Source: a virus
Length of the DNA: 27,955 nt
Virus record (IMG/VR): IMGVR_UViG_3300025133_000489
Location: 1-27,955 of that record
Direction: 5' to 3' (one strand)
Shown here: piece after piece, positions 1 through 5,880 of the stretch
Layout of the letters: every line of letters starts with the position of its first letter
How positions within the stretch are numbered: the stretch's first letter is position 1
Notes under the pieces: model-generated
What the model was told of the DNA's origin: nothing
Seen by the model: only the letters and a program-made list of their open reading frames with translations
The model's database searches: none
Made by a program: the position numbers and the translations under genes

Positions 1-38
1 TCCCGGTTGCGTCCTGGAGTGAAGAGACTGTCAACAGA

Positions 39-941
39 ATGTACTCCGTTGTGAGAATGACGCCGAAGGAACGATTCTTCTATTGGATTAAGGAGCGTCA
101 CAACATCTATGTGAAGGCTAAGAAACAGAAGCTGGATCCGCCGTGGACGGTGGACCACATTCTCCAGACAGAATTCTTCACCAATCCTTACCGAGAGAAT
201 GACCGCGTCACTGTCTGGTTCAGAGAGAACATCCGAGAACCGATGCGTGACATGGATGAAGTTTTGTTTGCGACTGTTGCGTTCCGGTGGTTCAACAAAC
301 CAGATCCGACTGGATTACTGTTTTTGAAGCACGGTTTTCACATACAGTGGAAACCGAAACTTGCAACCCGAGTGATCGCAAAAGCTAATGAGAGCGGTCC
401 TGTGTTCACTGGAGCCTACATGATCAAGGCAGGTAACGGTCCACGGGGATGTAAAGTGCCGAACGTCTGCGAAGCTATCACGAACGTCTGGAAGGCACGT
501 AAGCGACTGGTCAAGGTCTGTAAAGACGAGAACAGCATGGAGGCTCTGTACTCTGAGTTGAAGCAGTTCCCGCACCTTGGAGGCTTCATGTCTTATGAGG
601 TTGTCTGTGATCTGCGGTATACAGCACTGCTGGAAGACGCTACCGACATCAACACGTGGAGTAATCTCGGACCTGGAGCATCGAGAGGATTGATGCGTCT
701 TAGTGGGCAGGAGATCAAAGTACCAAAGTCAGGCATGAAGGATGCTCGTCCGAAACCTCCTGCCGATTGGTTGAAACAGTTTATGGTGTTACGCAATGAA
801 TTCAACAAAGTTCAAAAACTTAAAGGGATGAAGCGGTTTGAGATGCGGGAGATTGAACACTCGCTTTGTGAGTACGATAAGTTTGAACGTGTCCTGTTTG
901 ATCAAGGCCGGTCCAAGAGAAAATACAGAAAGGGAACATGA
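39..941 (+). CDS. Alpha-glutamyl/putrescinyl thymine pyrophosphorylase-like protein (HMUDK_hel family)
   Basis: Family members are predicted to act on phosphorylated 5-hydroxymethyluracil in DNA, displacing pyrophosphate with an amino acid or amine to make hypermodified thymines. The family pattern runs the whole length: a WIKERHNIY helix (16-24), PPWTVDHIL (34-42), TNPYRENDRV (48-57), VFTGAYMI (122-129), a helix-hairpin-helix-like FPHLGGFMSYEVVCDLRY (177-194), GPGASRGL (211-218) and a C-terminal CEYDKFERV (277-285) followed by GRSKRKY. At 300 residues it looks complete. The ATG at 57 (residue 7) is an alternative start, and the frame is open to the window edge. It overlaps the next gene by one base (or by four if that gene starts at 938) and heads a glycosyltransferase/radical SAM cassette, which fits a DNA-modification role. 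The family is recognised from memory of its motifs; the exact substrate is inferred. Confidence 0.85.
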   Translation: MYSVVRMTPKERFFYWIKERHNIYVKAKKQKLDPPWTVDHILQTEFFTNPYRENDRVTVWFRENIREPMRDMDEVLFATVAFRWFNKPDPTGLLFLKHGFHIQWKPKLATRVIAKANESGPVFTGAYMIKAGNGPRGCKVPNVCEAITNVWKARKRLVKVCKDENSMEALYSELKQFPHLGGFMSYEVVCDLRYTALLEDATDINTWSNLGPGASRGLMRLSGQEIKVPKSGMKDARPKPPADWLKQFMVLRNEFNKVQKLKGMKRFEMREIEHSLCEYDKFERVLFDQGRSKRKYRKGT

Positions 942-1912
942 TGCCGAAACGAACTCCGATTTTTAATTTGTTTTACTTATCTCACAATCCGTATGGTGGA
1001 TGGGCGACGTACACAACTCACTTGATGAAATCGTTCGAAGCAATGGGAGTGAGATCCAATCTGTTCAAGATCGGCAACAGAACTGAAAACAAGTTGCGGG
1101 ATTTTGGTTACGGAGTGCAGTATCAGAACCTGTGCTTGGAAGATGCACTGAAGGTGAGAGGGAAGAGCCTCATCACTGCTGCTGGTGGTCGTTACAAGGA
1201 CAAAACGATTGCAATGTTGGAAGGAGGTGCTTGGATAGTTAAGCACGATCCGGGGGAAGACAAATACTTCAAGTCCCCCAAGGAAAGAACAATCGTGATC
1301 CGTAGGGTGAACAAACGATATGGAAAGTTTATCCAACATCCGTTCGTTCCCTCTGGATTCTTCCTACCTGAAGAGAAGCGTGGAGCAGCAACCATATCCA
1401 GAATCGACTCGGACAAACGGTTTGAATTGGTTCTGAAATGCAATCGGTTAATGAAGCGGAAGATTGCTATCCATGGTTTTGGTCATACAAGTTATGCCCG
1501 ATTCTATCTGAAGGACAAGTATCCAGAATGGGCAAAAGTTATCAGCGTTGGTGGAGCATCTCCAACCAAGTTCCCTAAGGACAGTTTGTATCGGGGAGTG
1601 GAGATTTTACTGCCAAAGAAATTTGCGGTTGACCTGTCTGTAATCAAGAACGACGGTGGAGGCTCTCAGTATACGTTCATGGAAGCGTGGGACGCTGGTT
1701 GTGTACAGGTCGTTAACTCCGAGTGGATTATCGATGGAGATGAGATGGTGTCTGGGGTTAACTGTGTCGCAGTTGAAGACGAACACGAATTGAAAGAAGT
1801 ATTGACTTCTAATATTCCGACTGACGAAATCGTTCGGAACGGTAAGACAGCGTTGAAATTCCACGCTCCCGAGGTTACTGTTCCGAGATACTTGGAGGTG
1901 ATGTATGGGTGA
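941..1912 (+). CDS. GT-B fold glycosyltransferase (GT4-like)
   Basis: Predicted retaining glycosyltransferase using a nucleotide sugar, cytoplasmic. The N-terminal Rossmann half begins with a glycine-rich acceptor loop (NPYGGWATY, 16-24). The C-terminal half starts with the GT4-like strand TISRIDSDKRFELV (151-164) and carries DGGGSQYTFMEAWDAGCVQVV (238-258), equivalent to the nucleotide-sugar-binding EX7E region, with E248 probably contacting the donor phosphate or ribose. The start at 941 is preferred over the ATG at 938 because AAAGGGA lies better spaced from it and because MPKR starts recur in this genome. It sits between the pyrophosphorylase-like gene and a second glycosyltransferase, so the likely acceptor is a modified base in phage DNA; a protein or cell-surface glycan cannot be excluded. 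Confidence 0.8.
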   Translation: MPKRTPIFNLFYLSHNPYGGWATYTTHLMKSFEAMGVRSNLFKIGNRTENKLRDFGYGVQYQNLCLEDALKVRGKSLITAAGGRYKDKTIAMLEGGAWIVKHDPGEDKYFKSPKERTIVIRRVNKRYGKFIQHPFVPSGFFLPEEKRGAATISRIDSDKRFELVLKCNRLMKRKIAIHGFGHTSYARFYLKDKYPEWAKVISVGGASPTKFPKDSLYRGVEILLPKKFAVDLSVIKNDGGGSQYTFMEAWDAGCVQVVNSEWIIDGDEMVSGVNCVAVEDEHELKEVLTSNIPTDEIVRNGKTALKFHAPEVTVPRYLEVMYG

Positions 1913-2618
1913 CATGATTTACGTTATCCCGACCTTCAAAAGAAGGGACAATCAGAAAACCTTGAACACCTTTTTGGAGGTTGGTATAAGTCCCATCCTT
2001 GTAGGTAACTCCAAGGCAGACATTCCAGAGGGTTTCTCAAATTTTACTCTGTTCCGAGGTAAGGGGATTAGAGGGAAGCGTCAATTCATTTACAATAAAT
2101 TTTCCAAGGAAGGGAAAGTAATGATGATGGACGACGATCTTAGATTCTCCAAGCGGTTGCCCAATGGAAAAACAACCAGTGACTTCGATTTCCGAGAGCT
2201 CCTGGAAGAGTGTAACGAACTAAGCGACCTCCATGGAATCTCTGGAACCCATCCCAGATTCATGTGGAACAGATCACCCGACAGGTGGAAGATCATTGCT
2301 AAGGTCGGCGGAGTGGTCGTTATTAACCGGGACAGAATTCCAAACCCTGAAAACCTAAAATACAGACTGGAGACAAGCGAAGACCACGACTTCAACCTTC
2401 AACTAATCAGCCAAGGAGGCACTTCCGCTGTGACTTGCATGTTTTCTCACGCAGAGAAAGAGAACGCAAAAGGAGGATGCAGCGAGTGGAGAAAAGATCC
2501 TTCACAAGACGTGGACAATTTGGTTAGGTTGTGGCCTGGATACGTTTCCAAGAAAAGCAATGGAAGACCTGTAATCCAATTCAAAAAATTATGGAAGGAC
2601 GTTAATAATGAGACGTGA
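1905..2618 (+). CDS. GT-A fold glycosyltransferase, TET-associated (TAGT) type
   Basis: Small single-domain GT-A glycosyltransferase resembling the TET/JBP-associated glycosyltransferases that decorate hydroxymethylpyrimidines in phage DNA. Visible motifs are an N-terminal IPTFKRRDNQKTL (8-20), GKGIRGKRQFI (52-62), the metal/nucleotide-binding MMMDDDLRF (73-81, D76-D78) and a C-terminal ETSEDHDFNLQLISQG (156-171) that probably supplies the catalytic acid or base and acceptor contacts. GGAGG ends 7 bases before the ATG at 1905, supporting that start over the ATG at 1914. It overlaps the preceding GT-B gene by 8 bases and the ParB-like gene by 11, so the three are translationally coupled. No TET/JBP dioxygenase is seen in the window, so hydroxymethylated substrate would have to come from the thymidylate-synthase homologue or from outside the window. 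Confidence 0.75.
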   Translation: MGDMIYVIPTFKRRDNQKTLNTFLEVGISPILVGNSKADIPEGFSNFTLFRGKGIRGKRQFIYNKFSKEGKVMMMDDDLRFSKRLPNGKTTSDFDFRELLEECNELSDLHGISGTHPRFMWNRSPDRWKIIAKVGGVVVINRDRIPNPENLKYRLETSEDHDFNLQLISQGGTSAVTCMFSHAEKENAKGGCSEWRKDPSQDVDNLVRLWPGYVSKKSNGRPVIQFKKLWKDVNNET

Positions 2619-3198
2619 GTTTGTTCCAGAGGAGTTGATAGACGTTTACTCCAAGGGAGAATTACAAGGAGGCCGTGGATATCATTTTCCAGATGAAAAT
2701 GGAGAGTTGGTTCGGGTGAGTAAGACAGACGGGAAAACCCTGCAGGAACATCTGGACGGTATCGAATACATCCGAGAACTGGCAGAGCGAGGAACCAAGA
2801 TTCTGCCTCCTTTACTCCGTAGAGAACCGAACGGCAGATTCAAGAAGTTGGACGGGTTCAAACGCATCCTCGGAATGCGTGCAGCAGGTATGACGATGCT
2901 TGAATGCTTTGTCTGCGAGCCGGAGGACATGGGTAAGCAGTTCTGGTATGATGGCAGGAAGATAACATGTAAAAGTGGAGGACAACCTTACAGTTCCTTC
3001 ACCAAAGCAGTTGAATATGGAGAAGACGACAAGAGCCAAAAGCGAGGAGGGAAGATTCAATATCTGTATAATGGAGAAAGTCTAAGGTTGGAATTTCGAG
3101 AGAACATCCATCTCCATTGGGGTAAGGCTGGACGATATCGTTTGGGACTTGGAATAACTGATTTCAAAATTTTAGCGGAGGCGTTTGCAAATGGCTAA
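2608..3198 (+). CDS. ParB/sulfiredoxin-like domain protein
   Basis: The protein has a ParB-type segment: ILPPLLRREPNGRFKKLDGF (65-84) running into KRILGMRAAGMTMLECFV (85-102), matching the family's strand, ligand-binding DG-x-(H/K)-R loop and helix. The ParB/sulfiredoxin fold includes nucleotide-dependent enzymes (CTPases, ATP-dependent sulfiredoxin, free-serine kinase) as well as DNA-binding partition proteins. The C-terminal half has a conserved-looking HLHWGKAGRYRLGLG (169-183) that I do not recognise. There is no helix-turn-helix partition module and no ParA neighbour. Because it lies inside the DNA-modification cassette, a kinase or other nucleotide-dependent role on modified bases is more plausible than partition, but this is inference. 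AAGGA precedes the ATG. Confidence 0.6.
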   Translation: MRREFVPEELIDVYSKGELQGGRGYHFPDENGELVRVSKTDGKTLQEHLDGIEYIRELAERGTKILPPLLRREPNGRFKKLDGFKRILGMRAAGMTMLECFVCEPEDMGKQFWYDGRKITCKSGGQPYSSFTKAVEYGEDDKSQKRGGKIQYLYNGESLRLEFRENIHLHWGKAGRYRLGLGITDFKILAEAFANG

Positions 3199-3430
3199 GG
3201 TGGCAAAACGAGTTTACTCAAAGATCATACCGGAATCGTGTGACCGACATGCTAACCGGATCGAGATCTACAAAACCAGCGGACACAAGTACCATGTGAA
3301 TTTTAGGAACCTGCAAATCAGGCTCTCCAGAAAAGAGTTTGAAGAGTGGAAGAAAGGATTCGCTCAGGCTCTTGTAAAGTTAGGCGACAGAATGGAACAC
3401 GACACACTCCCAGAAGTGAAGGAAGACTAA
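3191..3430 (+). CDS. Hypothetical protein, 79 residues
   Basis: I do not recognise this protein. It is small and basic, with a possible beta-rich middle (RIEIYKTSGHKYHVNFRNLQ) followed by an amphipathic helix (RKEFEEWKKGFAQAL). The ATG at 3191 is preferred over an upstream in-frame TTG at 3185 because GGAGG sits at normal spacing. It overlaps the ParB-like gene by 8 bases, and its TAA overlaps the radical SAM start (TAATG), so it belongs to the modification operon and may be an accessory subunit or substrate-delivery protein. Confidence 0.6.
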   Translation: MAKVAKRVYSKIIPESCDRHANRIEIYKTSGHKYHVNFRNLQIRLSRKEFEEWKKGFAQALVKLGDRMEHDTLPEVKED

Positions 3431-4395
3431 TGCCGAAAAGATCAAAACCAGTGCAGCAGGAATCTCCGTTTTGCCTTCAGATAGAACTGGTGGAAGGTTG
3501 TAACCTACGATGTTCCTTCTGCGGTTTGAACGGCATTCGAGGTAAGGAAAACGAGTTCAAGCAGATGTCTCTGAGACATGCTGAAGATATTGCTGATCAG
3601 ATTGCAGAACTTGGTTGGAATCCTCGTCTTGAATTTGCTATGCACGGCGAACCGTCTGCTCACAGAAAGTTGGACACGGTCCTCAGGAAGTTTCGAAGCA
3701 GACTTCCCAATCACCACATGATGATGACCAGTAACGGATATGGATTTCTGTCGGACATTACTCTGGTTGATCAGGTTCTTGAATCGGTGAACGTGTTGGC
3801 TCTGGATTCATATGATGGTATCAAGATCGTTCCCAGGATTCTTAAACGGTACGAAGGGAAGCATGATGTCCGGTACTATCCGAAAGATAAGACAGCGAAT
3901 CCCCACAAGAGACGGAAACCCTCTGAGCGGTTGCTGGTTGTCATTAAGGACATCGACTCTGCAACCAGTGGCAACCATGCAACCCTGAACAACCATGCAG
4001 GAGCAGGAGCTCCAAAGAACGACAGACTCCAAGGGAAGCGTTGTGCGAAACCGTTCAGGGAGATGTCGATCCGGTGGGATGGGAATGTCGCAATTTGCTG
4101 TAATGACTGGCGTGGAGTGTACAAGTGTGGATACGCAGTCGACGAAGGGATTGAAGAGATCTGGAACGGTCCAGAGTTCGTGGCAGCACGGAAGAAACTG
4201 TACAACGGTCAAAGAGACTTCGGTCCCTGTGATGGATGTGACGCTGCTTCTTACCGGACAGGTCTCTTACCAGATAAGATGGGAAAGCAGGAGCTCAGCG
4301 GTCCATCTGAGTCCGATTTGGTCATTATTGAGGAAGCCTGTGCTGGCAGATCTTACACGGAACCTGTGTTGCGAGACTGGGAATCCAAGACGTAA
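3430..4395 (+). CDS. Radical SAM / SPASM domain protein
   Basis: Radical S-adenosylmethionine enzyme. The cluster motif CNLRCSFC gives C24, C28 and C31, which bind the catalytic 4Fe-4S cluster; MHGEP (71-75) matches the GEP SAM-binding motif. The C-terminal part has a SPASM-like cysteine set for auxiliary clusters: C205, C223-C224, C233, and C267/C270 in GPCDGC, with the typical WDGNVAICCNDW core and an IEEIWNG helix. The start at 3430 is in TAATG overlap with the preceding gene. SPASM enzymes usually act on peptides, but radical SAM isomerases have been linked to thymidine hypermodification in phages. Position at the end of the modification cassette suggests it rearranges or cross-links a group attached to the base. 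The exact reaction is unknown. Confidence 0.85.
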   Translation: MPKRSKPVQQESPFCLQIELVEGCNLRCSFCGLNGIRGKENEFKQMSLRHAEDIADQIAELGWNPRLEFAMHGEPSAHRKLDTVLRKFRSRLPNHHMMMTSNGYGFLSDITLVDQVLESVNVLALDSYDGIKIVPRILKRYEGKHDVRYYPKDKTANPHKRRKPSERLLVVIKDIDSATSGNHATLNNHAGAGAPKNDRLQGKRCAKPFREMSIRWDGNVAICCNDWRGVYKCGYAVDEGIEEIWNGPEFVAARKKLYNGQRDFGPCDGCDAASYRTGLLPDKMGKQELSGPSESDLVIIEEACAGRSYTEPVLRDWESKT

Positions 4396-4420
4396 AAAAT
4401 CCCCGCCTGTAAAGACGGGG
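4394..4420 (-). terminator. Intrinsic terminator for the minus-strand gene pair
   Basis: Read on the minus strand, a CCCCGTC / GGCGGGG hairpin (one mismatch, loop TTTACA, bases 4401-4420) is followed by A and then six T residues (complement of 4394-4399). It lies 28 bases beyond the stop of the minus-strand gene ending at 4449 and directly after the stop of the convergent radical SAM gene. The + strand side lacks a T tract, so termination should be mainly for minus-strand transcripts. Confidence 0.75.
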
Positions 4421-4448
4421 GAAAGGAGGTTTGAATTGTCGGAGAGGG

Positions 4449-4796
4449 TTAGGCTTTTCCGGCCTTGATTGCTGTAGCGAGTGCTTTGACGCCTGCTGCT
4501 GTCAGGTAGAAAGCGTTCCCACGAACGTCTTCCAGGTTGGAAATTCCCATGAGCTTTTTCTTGGCTCCCCAAGTACAGTAAACACGGGCATCCGCAGCGG
4601 AAACGTTTTCAGGGTCTGCTGCAGAAATTTGCTTGAGTGAGCGAGCCTGTCCAGACTTGGTTGCTCCAAGTTTCTTCAGGATGGAGTAAACTGCCAGTTT
4701 AGTTGGATTGAAGGTTTTCTTGTCTGCCTTCTTTGCTGCAGTTGTCTTAGAAGACTTGGCGGATACTGCTGCGACTGCTTTGGTTGACTTGGCCAT
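4449..4796 (-). CDS. Lys/Ala-rich tailed small protein, probably DNA-binding
   Basis: 115 residues on the minus strand. The N-terminal third (about 1-30) is a low-complexity Lys/Ala/Ser tail like those of bacterial histone H1-like proteins. The remainder (31-110) looks like a small winged-helix-type domain: FNPTKLAVYSILKKLG, a second helix beginning SLKQISAADPENVSAADARV, and a C-terminal FYLTAAGVKALATAI typical of wing plus last helix. AAGGAA precedes the ATG. Opposite-frame open frames here are cysteine-rich and unlike phage proteins, so the minus strand is the coding one. Possible roles are nucleoid-like compaction or transcription control; no family is claimed. It is the distal gene of a two-gene minus-strand unit. 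Confidence 0.75.
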   Translation of the reverse strand: MAKSTKAVAAVSAKSSKTTAAKKADKKTFNPTKLAVYSILKKLGATKSGQARSLKQISAADPENVSAADARVYCTWGAKKKLMGISNLEDVRGNAFYLTAAGVKALATAIKAGKA

Positions 4797-4864
4797 TGTT
4801 CTGTTCCTTAGTTTGGGTTTGAGAATTCTGTCTCTTCAGGCAGGGTAGAATAAAGTTCCCTACG

Positions 4865-4880
4865 ACACCCGTTAGGGTGT
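4865..4880. repeat. Short perfect hairpin between the two minus-strand genes
   Basis: ACACCC-GTTA-GGGTGT forms a perfect 6-bp stem with a 4-base loop. It lies a few bases beyond the stop of the upstream minus-strand gene (ending at 4886) and before the next one. There is no T tract on the minus strand, so it may be an mRNA-processing or stability element rather than a terminator. Confidence 0.45.
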
Positions 4881-4885
4881 TTCGA

Positions 4886-5146
4886 CTAATTAACCAGACC
4901 TTTAGAGTAATCGAGTTTGATTGGAAGGATGTTACATTGTTGAACATTAGGAGAACCCTCCATGTGAAAATTGTCTGCTGCAACCCAACCACCAACAGCA
5001 ACTCCACAAGATGTTGGAATTCCTCTGGAAGACATTGTGGTCAAAAACACCTTGCCGAGTTCTTCACTGATTCGTGAAACAACACAGCGAATGAATCCGC
5101 CACCAACAACATTGATTCTGACTGCCGTTCCGAGTTTGACTTTCAT
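4886..5146 (-). CDS. Hypothetical protein, 86 residues
   Basis: I do not recognise this protein. It is Val/Gly-rich and probably a small beta-barrel (SH3-like): it opens with MKVKLGTAVRINVVGGGFIR, continues VVSRISEELGKVFLTTMSSR, and has a GVAVGGWVA strand. An AAAGAAAG sequence precedes the ATG. It is the first gene of the minus-strand pair, with about 90 bases to the next gene. Competing + strand frames in the same stretch have no good ribosome-binding site. Confidence 0.6.
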   Translation of the reverse strand: MKVKLGTAVRINVVGGGFIRCVVSRISEELGKVFLTTMSSRGIPTSCGVAVGGWVAADNFHMEGSPNVQQCNILPIKLDYSKGLVN

Positions 5147-5191
5147 CGTTTCGCTTTCTTTACACTTGCGATTAGTTGTTTGCCGTGCTGT

Positions 5192-5254
5192 GTTGCTCGA
5201 CTGAGTGAAGTATTACAAGTATCGACGGGGTTGCAACCCCGCGTTGCTCGATTG
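5192..5254. promoter_or_regulatory. Operator-like region: direct repeat around a 16-bp palindrome
   Basis: The divergent intergenic region 5147-5379 contains two copies of GTTGCTCGAYTG (5192-5203 and 5243-5254) in the same orientation, 51 bases apart, flanking a perfect 16-bp palindrome CGGGGTTGCAACCCCG (5226-5241). For the minus-strand genes, a weak promoter can be drawn with TTGCAA at 5231-5236 as -35 and TAATAC (complement of 5210-5215) as -10, spacing 15, which would place the palindrome over the promoter. On the + side a TACAAT at about 5335 may be a -10 for the HNH/thymidylate-synthase operon, but I see no good -35. The repeats are directly visible; the operator role is inferred. Confidence 0.45.
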
Positions 5255-5379
5255 TGGAAGTTTTTTGTTACTGGTTTTGAAGATCCTCTGGTAACCCTGT
5301 GTTTTCATTGGCGAAACGGAACCAATTTTCTTTGGTACAATTTGTTATAGGTGGTCGATTTACCCCGAAAGGAACCCAA

Positions 5380-5880
5380 ATGGTTTCGAAAATGACGTTC
5401 AAAGAGCGGTACAATGCAAGCGAGGACGATAGGTTCTGGTCCTACGTGCAAAAGACAGACGAAGGATGCTGGGAATGGTCGGGAGGACTCTACAGTTCTG
5501 GATATGGTCAATTCCGAGGTAGTGAAACCAGAGCACATCGGATGGCCTTCGTTTTGACAAAAGGAAAGATTCCAAAGGGTCAAATTGTTTGCCACAGTTG
5601 TGACAACAAAAAGTGCGTGAACCCTGATCATTTATTTCTGGGAACGACACAAGACAACATTGATGACAAAGTTTCCAAAGGTAGACAAGCACAGGGAGAG
5701 ACACAACACCTTTCAAAGTTTACTGAGAAACAAGTGTTGGAAATTCGATCAAGATATGAGGGCAGACAGTTGAAGATCAGAGATCCTGTTGATGGGATCA
5801 AAGCATTAGCAAAAGAGTTTGGAGTTTTTGAACAAGCTATTCGAAGTATCATAAACCGATCAACTTGGAGACATATTTAA
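5380..5880 (+). CDS. HNH endonuclease (homing-type, HNH_3 family)
   Basis: A free-standing HNH nuclease of 166 residues. The core CHSCDNKKCVNPDHLFLG (71-88) carries H72, C74, C79, N81 and H84 for metal binding and catalysis, preceded by WEWSGGLYSSGYGQF (31-45) and the RAHRMAFVL helix (51-59), as in HNH_3 proteins. A C-terminal segment (136-160, DGIKALAKEFGVFEQAIRSI) looks like the DNA-binding helix-turn-helix common in these enzymes. The ATG at 5380 is chosen because GAAAGGAAC lies just upstream; the open frame extends to 5299 without a comparable site. It sits directly before the thymidylate-synthase homologue (TAATG overlap), a common kind of insertion site for homing endonucleases. Its target is unknown. 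Confidence 0.85.
   Translation: MVSKMTFKERYNASEDDRFWSYVQKTDEGCWEWSGGLYSSGYGQFRGSETRAHRMAFVLTKGKIPKGQIVCHSCDNKKCVNPDHLFLGTTQDNIDDKVSKGRQAQGETQHLSKFTEKQVLEIRSRYEGRQLKIRDPVDGIKALAKEFGVFEQAIRSIINRSTWRHI

Noticed and set aside
1-54. Possible 3' end of an upstream gene (frame 1, stop at 52-54) or a frame-2 end at 20-22
   Set aside because: Only 7-18 codons are visible and two frames compete, so it cannot be decided which, if either, is coding.
2608-3198. Plasmid-type ParB partition protein
   Set aside because: No ParA neighbour, no central helix-turn-helix region, no centromere-like repeats.
3995-4468. Plus-strand 157-residue open frame
   Set aside because: Overlaps the SPASM part of the radical SAM gene in another frame, has no ribosome-binding site and no protein-like motif.
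4431-4640. Plus-strand open frame after AAGGAGG at 4423
   Set aside because: Cysteine-rich shadow of the minus-strand gene at 4449-4796; the ribosome-binding-like sequence is too close to the TTG start and no ATG follows.
4971-5204. Plus-strand open frame opposite the 86-residue minus-strand gene
   Set aside because: No ribosome-binding site, Thr/Pro/Leu-rich shadow composition; the minus strand has a better start.
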